Below are positions 32,206 through 40,658 of a stretch of DNA of 64,000 bases, piece after piece. The stretch covers positions 1 to 64,000 of the forward strand of contig CAVPXP010000048.1 of the NCBI GenBank assembly GCA_963709645.1. The letters run 5' to 3'. Position 1 is the stretch's first letter; each line of letters starts with the position of its first letter. Source of the stretch: DYRB01 sp963709645 (GTDB lineage Bacteria; Pseudomonadota; Gammaproteobacteria; Chromatiales; Chromatiaceae). The position numbers and the translations under genes are program-made. Under the pieces are notes generated by a model. It saw only the letters and a list, made by a program, of their open reading frames with translations, was not told the DNA's origin and did not search any database.

Positions 32206-34439
32206 TCAACACGGGCGACGATGAGGACTTTGTCGTCTTCGACGACGACGAGGATCAACTCGATAGGCCATTGCTGCACGACACTCAGCCGTGGCGCATC
32301 CTGCTCGTGGATGATGACGAGGACGTCCATACGAGCACCTTGTTCGCCCTTTCCGACGTGTCCATCCTCGGGCGTCGGCTCGAATTCAGCCACGCCTACA
32401 GCGCCCAAGAGGCGCGCCTGCTCCTGCTTGGCGAGGGTGATGTGGCGGTGGTGCTCCTCGACGTCGTCATGGAGTCGGAGGACGCGGGGCTCAAGCTCGT
32501 GCGGACCATCCGCGAGGACCTCGGACTGACCGAGTTGCGGATCATCCTGCGCACGGGTCAACCCGGCTATGCGCCGGAAATCGAGGTGATCAGCAACCTT
32601 GACATCAACGACTACTGGACCAAGGCGGAGCTCACGCGCACGCGCCTCATTACGTCGCTGACGGCGGCCCTGCGCTCCTTCGAGCAAATACGCACCATCG
32701 CCTATGTACGCCGGGGGCTGGAAAAGATCGTGCATGCGAGCGCCGACCTGTTCGAGAAACGCGCTCTGGAAAGTCTCGCCGAAGGTGTATTGACCCAGAT
32801 TGCCGGGCTGCTTCGGCTGGCGCCCGACGGCTTGGTCTGTGCTCAGCGGGGATTCCCGATCGACGGATCGGATCCCGACCGGCTCTATGTGGTCGGGGCC
32901 CTGGGCGATTTCGCCGCAGCGGTCAACCACCCGCTGGATGCCCTGGGCGAGCCCCGCATCGAGACGGCCATCCGCGAGTCCATGGCACGGCGCTGCAGTG
33001 CCTACGCCAACGAGCACACGGTCCTCTATGTCCGTTCCCCGGGCGGCCGAGAGCAGGCGATCTTCCTGAACTGCGGCAAGTGTCTCAGCCTGTTGGACCG
33101 GCAACTCCTGGAGGTATTCGCGAGCCATATCTCCGTCGGTTTTTCCAATGTCTATCTGTTTCATCGCCTCAACTACCTGGCCTATCACGATCCTTTGACG
33201 GACCTGCCGAACCGCCTGAAGATCGCCGACCTCATTGACGATTTCTGGCGCGGCAGCCGGCCCTTCGTCGTGATCCTGCTGGATATCAACCAATTTTCTG
33301 ACATCAACGATGTGCTGGGCGGGGCCATGGGCGACGCGACGCTGCGGGCCGTGGCGGCCCGTCTGCGGACCAGCCTCCCTGACAGGGCGCGGGTCGGCCG
33401 CTATGCTGGCGATGTCCTCTGCGTGGTGGGGGACCGGGATGTGGTGACACAGGCGGCGATCCGCGAGCTGTTCCGGGAGCCCTTCACGGTCGCGGACTAC
33501 CAGCTGCCGATTTCCGTGACGCTTGGCGAGTGTTCCGAGGAGGCTGCAGGTTCCGGCGCCGAGGTGCTCCAGAATGCCGGGTTGGCACTCACCCACGCCA
33601 AGGCCACTGCCCCTGGCGCCTGGGTCCAATTCAGCAGGGCGATGGCGGCTGCATCTGGAGAGCGGTTGGACCTGCTCAACGCCCTGCGCGCAGCCGTGGG
33701 CCAACAGCAGTTGCGCGTCTATTACCAGCCGGAGGTCGAGCTGTCGACCGGGCGGGTGATCGGTGCGGAGGCACTGCTGCGCTGGCGGCGCGAGGACGGG
33801 CGGGAGGTCTCCCCCGAGGTATTCATTCCACTGGCGGAGCGCAGTGGGGTCATCCGCGAGCTTGGGGCCTGGGTGATCGCGGCTGTCTGCCGCACCCTTT
33901 CCGGCTGGCGGACGCAGGGACTGGGACAACTGCGCGTTGCCGTCAACGTGTCGGCCTTGCAGATTCGCAGCGGCTGCTGTGCCGAACAGGTCCGAGATGC
34001 GATGGAGAAGTACGGGGTGGCGGGCGACCGGCTGGAAATCGAGGTGACGGAGAGCGTGCTCATGGACGACTTCGAGGCTGCAATCGAATGTCTCGGTCGG
34101 ATCAGGGGACTGGGCGTGAGCATCGCCCTTGATGATTTTGGCACCGGCTTCTCCGCCTTGTCGTACCTCGACCGGTTGCCCATCGACGCCATCAAGGTGG
34201 ACCGCATCTTCATGCGCAGCGTCGATGTCGTTGGTGATGGTGGACGTATTGGAGAGATGATTGCCGGCCTCGCCCGCCACCTCGGCTTGAAGGCGGTGGC
34301 GGAGGGCATCGAGACCGAGACCCAGCGCGATGCGGCGATCCGCTGGGGGGTGACGTTGGGGCAGGGGTTTCTCTACGCCCCTGCATTGCCGGAGGAGGAG
34401 TTCGTCGCCTGGGTCAGGGCGCGAGGCGGGCGGGTTTAG
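32202..34439 (+). CDS. Response regulator with DUF3369, degenerate GGDEF and EAL domains
   Basis: The 745-residue protein has a receiver (residues about 32-150; WRILLVDDDEDVH, phospho-acceptor Asp87 in VVLLDVVME), a DUF3369 sensor-like domain (about 165-330), a GGDEF-type domain and a C-terminal EAL domain. The GGDEF signature reads YAGDVLCV, so cyclase activity is doubtful. The EAL domain keeps EALLRW, NVSALQI, EVTESVLM, DDFGTGFSALSYLDRLP and EGIETE, so it should hydrolyse cyclic di-GMP. Coupling to the kinase predicts signal-controlled phosphodiesterase activity. Confidence 0.92.
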   Translation: MINTGDDEDFVVFDDDEDQLDRPLLHDTQPWRILLVDDDEDVHTSTLFALSDVSILGRRLEFSHAYSAQEARLLLLGEGDVAVVLLDVVMESEDAGLKLVRTIREDLGLTELRIILRTGQPGYAPEIEVISNLDINDYWTKAELTRTRLITSLTAALRSFEQIRTIAYVRRGLEKIVHASADLFEKRALESLAEGVLTQIAGLLRLAPDGLVCAQRGFPIDGSDPDRLYVVGALGDFAAAVNHPLDALGEPRIETAIRESMARRCSAYANEHTVLYVRSPGGREQAIFLNCGKCLSLLDRQLLEVFASHISVGFSNVYLFHRLNYLAYHDPLTDLPNRLKIADLIDDFWRGSRPFVVILLDINQFSDINDVLGGAMGDATLRAVAARLRTSLPDRARVGRYAGDVLCVVGDRDVVTQAAIRELFREPFTVADYQLPISVTLGECSEEAAGSGAEVLQNAGLALTHAKATAPGAWVQFSRAMAAASGERLDLLNALRAAVGQQQLRVYYQPEVELSTGRVIGAEALLRWRREDGREVSPEVFIPLAERSGVIRELGAWVIAAVCRTLSGWRTQGLGQLRVAVNVSALQIRSGCCAEQVRDAMEKYGVAGDRLEIEVTESVLMDDFEAAIECLGRIRGLGVSIALDDFGTGFSALSYLDRLPIDAIKVDRIFMRSVDVVGDGGRIGEMIAGLARHLGLKAVAEGIETETQRDAAIRWGVTLGQGFLYAPALPEEEFVAWVRARGGRV

Positions 34440-34442
34440 AAA

Positions 34443-36047
34443 GTGCGCATTCTGATCGCCCAGCTCAATCTGCTGGTCGGCGACGTGGCCGGCAACCGCG
34501 ATAAGGTCCTCGCGGCTGCGCGTGCCGCCCGGGACGGGCAGGGCGCCGATCTGGTGGTGTTCCCGGAGCTGACGCTGACCGGTTACCCGCCGGAGGATCT
34601 GCTCCTGCGCCCGGAACTCATCTCCCGCAGCGAGGCGGCGTTGGCGGAAATCTGTGCCCAGGCCGAGGGCATCGCCTTGGTACTGGGTTATCCCAGGGCC
34701 AATCTCGGGGGGCTCTACAACGCCGCGGGGCTGATTGCGGGCGGGCGCATCGTCGCCGAGTACGCCAAGCAGCACCTGCCCAACTACAGCGTCTTCGACG
34801 AGAAACGCTACTTCCACGCCGGGGCGGCGCCCTGCGTGGTGGAATTCAAGGGCCTGCGTATCGGCCTCACGGTATGCGAGGACATCTGGGAGGAAGGTCC
34901 TGCCCGTCAGGCCGCCGAAGCGGGCGCCTCGCTGCTGATCAATATCAACGCTTCACCTTTCCACCTGGGCAAGGCCGGCGAGCGGGAGGCGTTGGTCGCA
35001 CGGCGGGCGCAAGAGCACGGCTTACCCATCGTGTACGCGAACCTCGTTGGCGGCCAGGACGAACTGGTGTTCGATGGCGGGTCCTTCGTGGTGGACGCCG
35101 CAGGGGAGATCAAGGCTCAGGCGCCCTTCTTCTCGGAGGCAATGCTGCCCGTGGATTTCACGATAGACCCGGTGCTGCGCCCGCTCCCGGCAGAGCGTAT
35201 ACCAGTGCCTGACGAAGAGGAGGCGGTCTACGGAGCCCTGGTGCTGGGCGTGCGAGACTATGTGCGCAAGAACGGCTTCCACGGCGCAGTCCTCGGCCTC
35301 TCCGGGGGCATCGACTCCGCGCTGACGCTGGCAGTGGCGGTCGATGCCCTAGGCCCGGAACAGGTGGAGGCGGTGCTCATGCCGTCGCGTTACACCGCCG
35401 ATATGAGCAACGAGGATGCATTGGCCCAGGCGCAGGCATTGGGCGTACAGACGCGCGTCATCCCGATCGAACCGGCCTTCAGGGCCTTCCTCGGCATGCT
35501 GGAGGGAGAATTCGCGGGGGCGCCCGCGGACGTGACGGAGGAAAACATCCAGGCCCGCTGTCGTGGGGTCATCCTCATGGCCATCAGCAACAAAAAGGGC
35601 CGGATCCTGCTGACCACCGGTAACAAGAGCGAGGTAGCGGTGGGCTATGCGACCCTCTACGGGGACATGGCCGGTGGCTTTGCACCCATCAAGGATCTGT
35701 TCAAGACGTTGGTCTACCGCTTGGCGCGCTACCGAAACGGCGTCTCCCCGGTGATTCCAGAGCGGGTCCTCACGCGCGCGCCGTCGGCGGAGTTGCGTCC
35801 CGAACAGACCGACCAGGACAGCCTACCCCCTTACGACCTGCTCGACGCAATACTCAAGCGCTACATCGAGCTGGACGAGGGCGTTGCGGAGATTATCGCA
35901 GCGGGCTTTCCCGAGGCCGAGGTGCGGCGCGTCGCGCGCATGGTGGACCGCAACGAGTACAAGCGCCGCCAGGCCCCGCCAGGGGTACGCATCAGCTGCC
36001 GTGCCTTCGGTCGGGATAGGCGCTACCCCATCACCAGCGGGTTCTAA
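34443..36047 (+). CDS. nadE: Glutamine-dependent NAD+ synthetase
   Basis: The 534-residue protein joins an N-terminal nitrilase-type glutaminase (Glu42 in FPELTLTG, Lys109 in AKQHLPNY, Cys145 in TVCEDIWE) to an ATP-pyrophosphatase domain (SGGIDS at residues 287-292, then TGNKSEVAVGYATLYGDMAGGFAPIKDL). It amidates nicotinic acid adenine dinucleotide using ammonia released from glutamine. It starts with GTG 3 nt after the EAL gene stop, so it may be read from the same transcript even though its function is housekeeping. Confidence 0.95.
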   Translation: MRILIAQLNLLVGDVAGNRDKVLAAARAARDGQGADLVVFPELTLTGYPPEDLLLRPELISRSEAALAEICAQAEGIALVLGYPRANLGGLYNAAGLIAGGRIVAEYAKQHLPNYSVFDEKRYFHAGAAPCVVEFKGLRIGLTVCEDIWEEGPARQAAEAGASLLININASPFHLGKAGEREALVARRAQEHGLPIVYANLVGGQDELVFDGGSFVVDAAGEIKAQAPFFSEAMLPVDFTIDPVLRPLPAERIPVPDEEEAVYGALVLGVRDYVRKNGFHGAVLGLSGGIDSALTLAVAVDALGPEQVEAVLMPSRYTADMSNEDALAQAQALGVQTRVIPIEPAFRAFLGMLEGEFAGAPADVTEENIQARCRGVILMAISNKKGRILLTTGNKSEVAVGYATLYGDMAGGFAPIKDLFKTLVYRLARYRNGVSPVIPERVLTRAPSAELRPEQTDQDSLPPYDLLDAILKRYIELDEGVAEIIAAGFPEAEVRRVARMVDRNEYKRRQAPPGVRISCRAFGRDRRYPITSGF

Positions 36048-36069
36048 ATCCGCGCCGCCCTACGGAGAT

Positions 36070-36226
36070 GCTGATTAAAGCCATCCCTGGCTTGAATCAG
36101 CTCGCGCTCCCCGAGGCGCGACTCGTGGAGCGCTTTATTGTCAACGGCTTAGCGCCGTTGGAAATGGCGGGCCCTCCGCTGCCCGCACGGGAAACGCTTT
36201 AATCAGCGTTTCCCTAGTTGTCGGGG
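36070..36226. repeat. Multi-hairpin repeat, copy 2 (longer form)
   Basis: The hairpins, in order, are: a 14-bp stem with one mismatch (36070-36101, loop TCCC); GCGCTCC / GGAGCGC; CAACGGC / GCCGTTG (36142-36160); GCGGGC / GCCCGC (36167-36186); and GGGAAACGC / GCGTTTCCC (36189-36214). The tail TAGTTGTCGGGG is identical to copy 1. GCTGATTAAAGC at 36070 and GCTTTAATCAGC at 36196 are inverted repeats near the two ends. It ends 12 bp before the glnB -10 box. Confidence 0.85.
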
Positions 36227-36237
36227 CACCCGCGCCC

Positions 36238-36243
36238 TATAAT
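36238..36243 (+). promoter_or_regulatory. Probable glnB -10 box
   Basis: A perfect TATAAT lies 41 bp before the glnB start. The matching -35 position (36215-36220, TAGTTG) lies in the tail of the multi-hairpin repeat and is a weak match, so the repeat may form part of this promoter. No sigma-54 -24/-12 signature was seen. Confidence 0.5.
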
Positions 36244-36283
36244 CCGTGCCTTGAAGACATTCCTTCCCATCCCGGAGCCGCTC

Positions 36284-36622
36284 ATGAAGAAGGTCGAAGC
36301 CATCATCAAGCCGTTCAAGCTCGACGACGTGCGCGAGGCGCTGTCCGCCGCGGGGATCACCGGCATGACGGCCATCGAGGTCAAGGGTTTCGGGCGGCAG
36401 AAGGGTCACACCGAGCTCTATCGTGGAGCCGAGTACGTGGTCGATTTCCTGCCGAAGGTCAAGATCGAGCTGGTGTTGACGGACGACTTGGTTGCGCCCT
36501 GCATGGAGGCGATTACCAATGCCGCACGCACCGGCAAGATCGGCGACGGCAAGATCTTCGTGAGCGATGTAGAGCGGGTCGTTCGTATCCGGACCGGCGA
36601 GGAGAACGAAGCGGCGGTCTGA
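36284..36622 (+). CDS. glnB: Nitrogen regulatory protein P-II
   Basis: The 112-residue protein is full length. KKVEAIIKPFKLDDVREAL opens it, and the T-loop FGRQKGHTELYRGAEYVVDFLPK contains Tyr51, the uridylylation site. GKIGDGKIFV and RIRTGEENE form the nucleotide pocket. P-II trimers sense 2-oxoglutarate, ATP and ADP and steer glutamine synthetase and NtrB. No amtB gene is adjacent, which favours GlnB over GlnK. The ATG at 36284 follows CCGGAGCC. Confidence 0.93.
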   Translation: MKKVEAIIKPFKLDDVREALSAAGITGMTAIEVKGFGRQKGHTELYRGAEYVVDFLPKVKIELVLTDDLVAPCMEAITNAARTGKIGDGKIFVSDVERVVRIRTGEENEAAV

Positions 36623-36719
36623 GTCAAAGGCCCAACTGGCATGGCGCTGCCTTAAGCACGCTTTCCCGGCCCAACTTGACCTCGGTGTCCTACGGACCGG
36701 GACAAACCGGTTTCCGCGG

Positions 36720-37544
36720 TCAATTCTTGTCGAGGCCTACGTAGTCCCAGAGCGTCCTGGTCAGGCTGGGCTCCTCCGGCACCACGTCCTCGACGAAGCG
36801 GCCCTTCTCACGATTGAGCACCAGAACACGCCGGGCGTCCTCCGCCAGCTTGTCCTCCCCGATCGCCGTATAGGCCTGGACGAGGATCTCCAAAGCGTCT
36901 TCGACGGCGCTGGTGCGCTGAAACCGCTCGATGACGTAGGTACAGCGGTTGGCCGCCGCCATGTAGGCCCCTCGCTTCATGTAGTAGCGGGCGACATTCA
37001 CCTCGTGCTTGGCCAAATTGCTGCGCAGAAACAACATGCGTTGGCGGGCGTCCGCCGCGTACTTGCTGTTCGGGAAGCGGCGTACCAGCTCCGAGAAATC
37101 CTGGAAGGCGTCCAGTGCCGAACCCGGATCGCGCTGTGAGGGGTCGGTGGGGATGTAGCGGTCGAGGAAGCCGACGCTGCGGTTGTAATTGACGATGCCT
37201 TTCAGGTAGTAGGCATAGTCCACATAGGGATTAAGGGGATATAACTTGATGAAGCGGTCTGCGGCTGCGATGGCCAATTCGGGCTCTTCAGCCTTGTACT
37301 GGGCATAGGCGACGTCCAGTTGGGCCTGCATTGCGTAGCGGCCGAAGGGGTAGCGGGCCTCGAGCTTCTCGTAATAGCTGACGGCCGTGGCATAGTTGCC
37401 GGAGTTGAGCTCGTCGGATGCCTCCGCATACAGCTTGGCAGCATCCCACCCCTCGGTCGGGTCAGAGTATTTGTCGAGCCAGGCGCACCCGGACACCATG
37501 ACGGCCAGACAGAGGACCAGTAACCTTGTTGAAGTACGAAGCAT
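36720..37544 (-). CDS. bamD: Outer-membrane assembly lipoprotein BamD
   Basis: The ATG at 37544 gives a 274-residue protein with a lipoprotein signal ending VMVSGC, where Cys20 is lipidated. TPR-like helices follow: AKLYAEASDELNSGNYATAVSYYEKLEARYPFGRYA, then LAIAAADRFIKLYPLNPYVDYAYYLKGI and the conserved RDPGSALDAFQDF. BamD is the essential periplasmic partner of BamA in beta-barrel insertion. A TATACT at 37575-37580 on the minus strand may be its -10. It diverges from rluD, the usual neighbour. The longer open frame upstream is only antisense to rluD. Confidence 0.95.
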   Translation of the reverse strand: MLRTSTRLLVLCLAVMVSGCAWLDKYSDPTEGWDAAKLYAEASDELNSGNYATAVSYYEKLEARYPFGRYAMQAQLDVAYAQYKAEEPELAIAAADRFIKLYPLNPYVDYAYYLKGIVNYNRSVGFLDRYIPTDPSQRDPGSALDAFQDFSELVRRFPNSKYAADARQRMLFLRSNLAKHEVNVARYYMKRGAYMAAANRCTYVIERFQRTSAVEDALEILVQAYTAIGEDKLAEDARRVLVLNREKGRFVEDVVPEEPSLTRTLWDYVGLDKN

Positions 37545-37610
37545 GCTTTGGGCCGTCCCAGTTGAATCCGCGAAAGTATACCGCAAGCGCTGCGGCTGAC
37601 GCGGGGCGTC

Positions 37611-38612
37611 ATGGGCACTGGGGCAGCATTGCCGGCAGCTGAGGAAACGGGGGTGTTGCGCCTGTACATCGGGACAGCGCAGGCCGGGCGTCGCCTGGAT
37701 CAGGCCCTGGCGGAGCTCTTGCCCGATTTCTCCCGAAGTCGATTGCAGGCTTGGATCGACGCAGGGAGGGTGTTGCTCGATGGCGGGTCTTGCCGCTGTC
37801 GGGACAAGGTCTGGGGTGGTGAGGAGGTCTGGGTGGATCCCGTGCTGCTGCCGCTCGCAGCGTGCCGCCCGCAGGATATTCCGCTGAACATCGTATACGA
37901 GGACGAGCACCTCATTGTTATTGATAAGCCCTCGGGCCTGGTGGTCCACCCGGCCGCGGGCAATCCTGACGGCACTCTGCAGAATGCCCTCCTGCACCAC
38001 TGCCCCGGGCTCGATTGCTTGCCGCGCTCCGGCATTGTGCACCGCCTGGACAAGGACACCACTGGGCTTCTGGTCGTGGCCAAGACCCTGAAGGCCCACA
38101 AGTCCCTGGTGGATCAGCTCCAGTGCCGGCGCGTCCACCGCGAGTATCGTGCCCTGGTCACAGGCTCCTTGGTGGCCGGTGGCACCGTCGATGCCCCCGT
38201 CGGGCGTCACCCGACGCAGCGCACGCGCATGGCCGTGGTCAGCGATGGACGCCCGGCGGTCACCCATTACCAGGTCCTGGACCGATTTCCCGCCCACACC
38301 CTGCTTGCGGTGCGCCTGGAGACTGGCCGCACTCACCAGATCCGGGTGCACATGAGCCACCTTCGTCACCCATTGGTAGGCGATCCCCTCTACGCCGGGC
38401 GCCCCCGTCTTCCCAAAGGGGCCTCGGCGGCACTGACGGCTGCGTTGCAGGGCTTTCCGCGTCAGGCTCTGCACGCCATTCGCCTCGGGTTCGATCACCC
38501 CGAGACCGGCGAGCCAGTGTCCTGGGCGACTCCAATGGCGGCGGACTTGGCGCGGCTGCTGGAACTCTTGGGCCGAGAGTCGGGCGCAGGGGGCGGGCAT
38601 GGATTGGATTGA
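37611..38612 (+). CDS. rluD: 23S rRNA pseudouridine synthase RluD
   Basis: The 333-residue protein has an S4 RNA-binding domain (about residues 22-80, RRLDQALAELLPDFSRSRLQAWIDAGRVLLDG) and an RluA-family catalytic domain with GIVHRLDKDTTGLLVVAK, in which Asp147 is the catalytic aspartate, plus LETGRTHQIRVHMSHLRHPLVGDPLYAG. RluD modifies helix 69 of 23S rRNA. It diverges from bamD and overlaps pgeF by 14 nt, the common bamD/rluD/pgeF arrangement. Confidence 0.94.
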   Translation: MGTGAALPAAEETGVLRLYIGTAQAGRRLDQALAELLPDFSRSRLQAWIDAGRVLLDGGSCRCRDKVWGGEEVWVDPVLLPLAACRPQDIPLNIVYEDEHLIVIDKPSGLVVHPAAGNPDGTLQNALLHHCPGLDCLPRSGIVHRLDKDTTGLLVVAKTLKAHKSLVDQLQCRRVHREYRALVTGSLVAGGTVDAPVGRHPTQRTRMAVVSDGRPAVTHYQVLDRFPAHTLLAVRLETGRTHQIRVHMSHLRHPLVGDPLYAGRPRLPKGASAALTAALQGFPRQALHAIRLGFDHPETGEPVSWATPMAADLARLLELLGRESGAGGGHGLD

Positions 38613-39348
38613 GCCGGACTGGCCGGCGCCGGCGGGGGTTCGGTCAGGGTGCACGACACGGACGGGGGGTGTGAGCCGTGGACCCTATGCCAGCCTGAAC
38701 CTGGCCGATCACGTCGGAGACGATCCCGCGCGCGTAGCGCGCAACCGGGCCCTGCTGCGTTCCCGTCTGGGCTTGCCGAGCGAGCCGCTCTGGCTGCGCC
38801 AGGTCCATGGGTGTGAGGTGGCCAGGGGTAGGGCGGACCCGGACGGCTGCGAGGCTGACGCCTCGGTGGCGACAGACCCCGGCGTGGTCTGCGCGGTGCT
38901 CACGGCGGACTGTCTGCCGCTACTGCTCTGTGACCGGGCAGGGTCTCGCGTTGCGGCGGTTCATGCCGGTTGGCGGGGCTTGGCGGCGGGCGTGATCGAG
39001 GCCGCCGTGGCCAGCATGCAAACGGCCCCAGCGGACCTGCTGGTTTGGCTTGGGCCGGCCATCGGTCCAAACGCCTTCGAGGTTGGGGATGAGGTTCGCG
39101 TTGCGCTCCTCGCCGGGGATCCGGCGGCGACTGCCGCCTTCCGTCCCTCGCCGGCCGGGCGCTGGCTGGCGGATATCAATCTGCTGGCGCGCAGCCGGCT
39201 GAACGCGCTTGGCGTGGGTCAAGTCTGGGGCCTGGGACGATGCACTGTTAACGATGCTGGGAGCTTCTTTTCCTATCGGCGCGACGGTGCAACCGGGCGA
39301 ATGGCGAGCTTGATCTGGCTTGACCCGAGGGTGGCGCCTGCCGGCTGA
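38599..39348 (+). CDS. pgeF: PgeF/YfiH-family multicopper-like polyphenol oxidase fold protein
   Basis: The 249-residue protein keeps the metal-site residues of the family: His70 in LRQVHG, Cys105 in TADCLPLLL and His122 in AVHAGWRGLAAG. TTRTGGVSRGPYASLNLADHVGDDP is the usual start. YfiH proteins edit the amino acid incorporated into peptidoglycan precursors or act on purine nucleosides; both activities have been reported for relatives. It overlaps the end of rluD, so the two are co-translated. Confidence 0.92.
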   Translation: MDWIEPDWPAPAGVRSGCTTRTGGVSRGPYASLNLADHVGDDPARVARNRALLRSRLGLPSEPLWLRQVHGCEVARGRADPDGCEADASVATDPGVVCAVLTADCLPLLLCDRAGSRVAAVHAGWRGLAAGVIEAAVASMQTAPADLLVWLGPAIGPNAFEVGDEVRVALLAGDPAATAAFRPSPAGRWLADINLLARSRLNALGVGQVWGLGRCTVNDAGSFFSYRRDGATGRMASLIWLDPRVAPAG

Positions 39349-39559
39349 ACCGCTGCCGGCTAGCGCTGCAGGGCCCTGGGGGCCCCGGCACGATTGGATA
39401 TCGGTCGGAGCTTGGGGTGATTGCCACAGGGTCGCCGCGCAAGGCCCAGGCCACGCCCTGTACATCCGTATCCATCCCGGTCATCCTGTTGCTGTCGCAT
39501 TCTTGCTGGCGTGTGCGATGAGCTGCAATCAACAGGCCGCGGGCCCAACGAGGTGTCCA

Positions 39560-40081
39560 TTGAGCGATTGGCAAATGTTGACTCTGGTGGGGGAGGACAG
39601 GCCGGGGATCGTGGCCCGTGTGGCGACGACGTTGACCGAGGCGGGCTGCAACCTAGGCGAGGCATCCATGATCCGTCTGGGCGGCAATTTCACCATCATG
39701 CTCATGATCTCTTGCGAGCGTTCGGGCCCTGACCTCGAACGCTTGCTGGGCCCGGTGGCCGAGGAGCTTCGACTACGCGTTCACGTGGACCCCGCGAGCG
39801 GGGGCCTTCACCACCATTTGGTGCCCAATATCCAGGTCCGGGTCATCGGCGCAGACCGTGCCGGGATCGTTGCCGCTGTCACCAAGGCCCTGGCGCAGAC
39901 GGGGTTCAACATCCTGGAACTGGAGTCCGACGTCGCAGGGGATGCCGAGCGCCCGGTCTACATCATGAACATCCAAGGCTGCTCCGAGCAGACGATCGAG
40001 TCGTTGCGCGAGGCGGTCGCCGGGCTGCGTGCCCAGGGCATCGCGGTGGACATTGCCCAAGTCGAGACCCTGATCGGCTAG
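39560..40081 (+). CDS. Two-ACT-domain regulator (GcvR-like)
   Basis: Two ACT domains are visible: MLTLVGEDRPGIVARVATTLTEAGCNLGEASM with GGNFTIMLMI, then IQVRVIGADRAGIVAAVTKALAQTGFNILELESDV. This is the layout of GcvR, the repressor partner in glycine cleavage control, and of related amino-acid sensors without DNA-binding domains. The TTG at 39560, after a GAGGTG site, places similarity at residue 2 (173 residues). An ATG at 39518 would add 14 residues. The gap 39349-39559 holds no other gene. It stops 4 nt before def. Confidence 0.82.
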   Translation: MSDWQMLTLVGEDRPGIVARVATTLTEAGCNLGEASMIRLGGNFTIMLMISCERSGPDLERLLGPVAEELRLRVHVDPASGGLHHHLVPNIQVRVIGADRAGIVAAVTKALAQTGFNILELESDVAGDAERPVYIMNIQGCSEQTIESLREAVAGLRAQGIAVDIAQVETLIG

Positions 40082-40085
40082 GGCG

Positions 40086-40658
40086 ATGGCCATCCGCGAC
40101 ATCATTAGGGTACCGGACGAGCGCCTCAAGCAGGTCTCGACCCCGGTTGAGCGCTTCGATGCGGTTCTTGAGCTCGCTATCGCGGACCTGGAGGAGACGC
40201 GCCTCGCCGGTCCGGCCGCCGTGGGGATCGCCGCTCCCCAGATTGGCTGGTTTAAGCGCGTGGTCATCGTCGACGTGTCGACCAAGAAGGGAATCTCCAA
40301 CCACGGCCACCTTATTCTGGTCAACCCGGAGATCGAGCACTGGGAGGGCTACGAGATTGGCCGCGAGGGGTGCCTGTCGGTGCCCGACTATACCGGCAAT
40401 GTGATTCGCGCGACCCGCATCCGCCTGACCGCCCAGGACCCGCGGGGCGAACCGCTTGCCTTCGAGATGGAGGGCTACGAGGCGCGGGCCGTGCAGCACG
40501 AGATCGATCACCTCGACGGCCTTTTGTTCGTTGATCGGGTGGTGAGCCGCCGTACCGACCTGTTCCGCCGCAAGGTTTACGCGGCACAAGGGGGTGCGAG
40601 TGGCGCGGGAGACGGGCGGCCGGGTGCGGCCCAGGGCGGCGGCCGGGTCCGCACCTGA
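40086..40658 (+). CDS. def: Peptide deformylase
   Basis: The 190-residue protein carries the three metal-site motifs: VGIAAPQ at residues 46-52, EGCLS at 94-98 with Cys96, and QHEIDHLDG at 137-145 with His138 and His142. It removes the formyl group from new N-termini. The C-terminal 25 residues are Gly/Ala/Arg-rich and unlike the core. It lies away from fmt and rsmB, so this may be a second deformylase. Its stop overlaps the next gene start (TGATG). Confidence 0.93.
   Translation: MAIRDIIRVPDERLKQVSTPVERFDAVLELAIADLEETRLAGPAAVGIAAPQIGWFKRVVIVDVSTKKGISNHGHLILVNPEIEHWEGYEIGREGCLSVPDYTGNVIRATRIRLTAQDPRGEPLAFEMEGYEARAVQHEIDHLDGLLFVDRVVSRRTDLFRRKVYAAQGGASGAGDGRPGAAQGGGRVRT

Noticed and set aside
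32202..34439. Active diguanylate cyclase
   Set aside because: The GGDEF signature is replaced by AGDVL, so cyclase activity is not supported.
31971..34817. Minus-strand open frame of 948 codons
   Set aside because: It lies opposite the EAL regulator and the start of nadE, both with clear domains; its length reflects GC-driven lack of stops.
37545..38654. N-terminal extension of the bamD frame to 644 codons
   Set aside because: The extra part is antisense to rluD; the lipoprotein signal with VSGC fixes the start at 37544.
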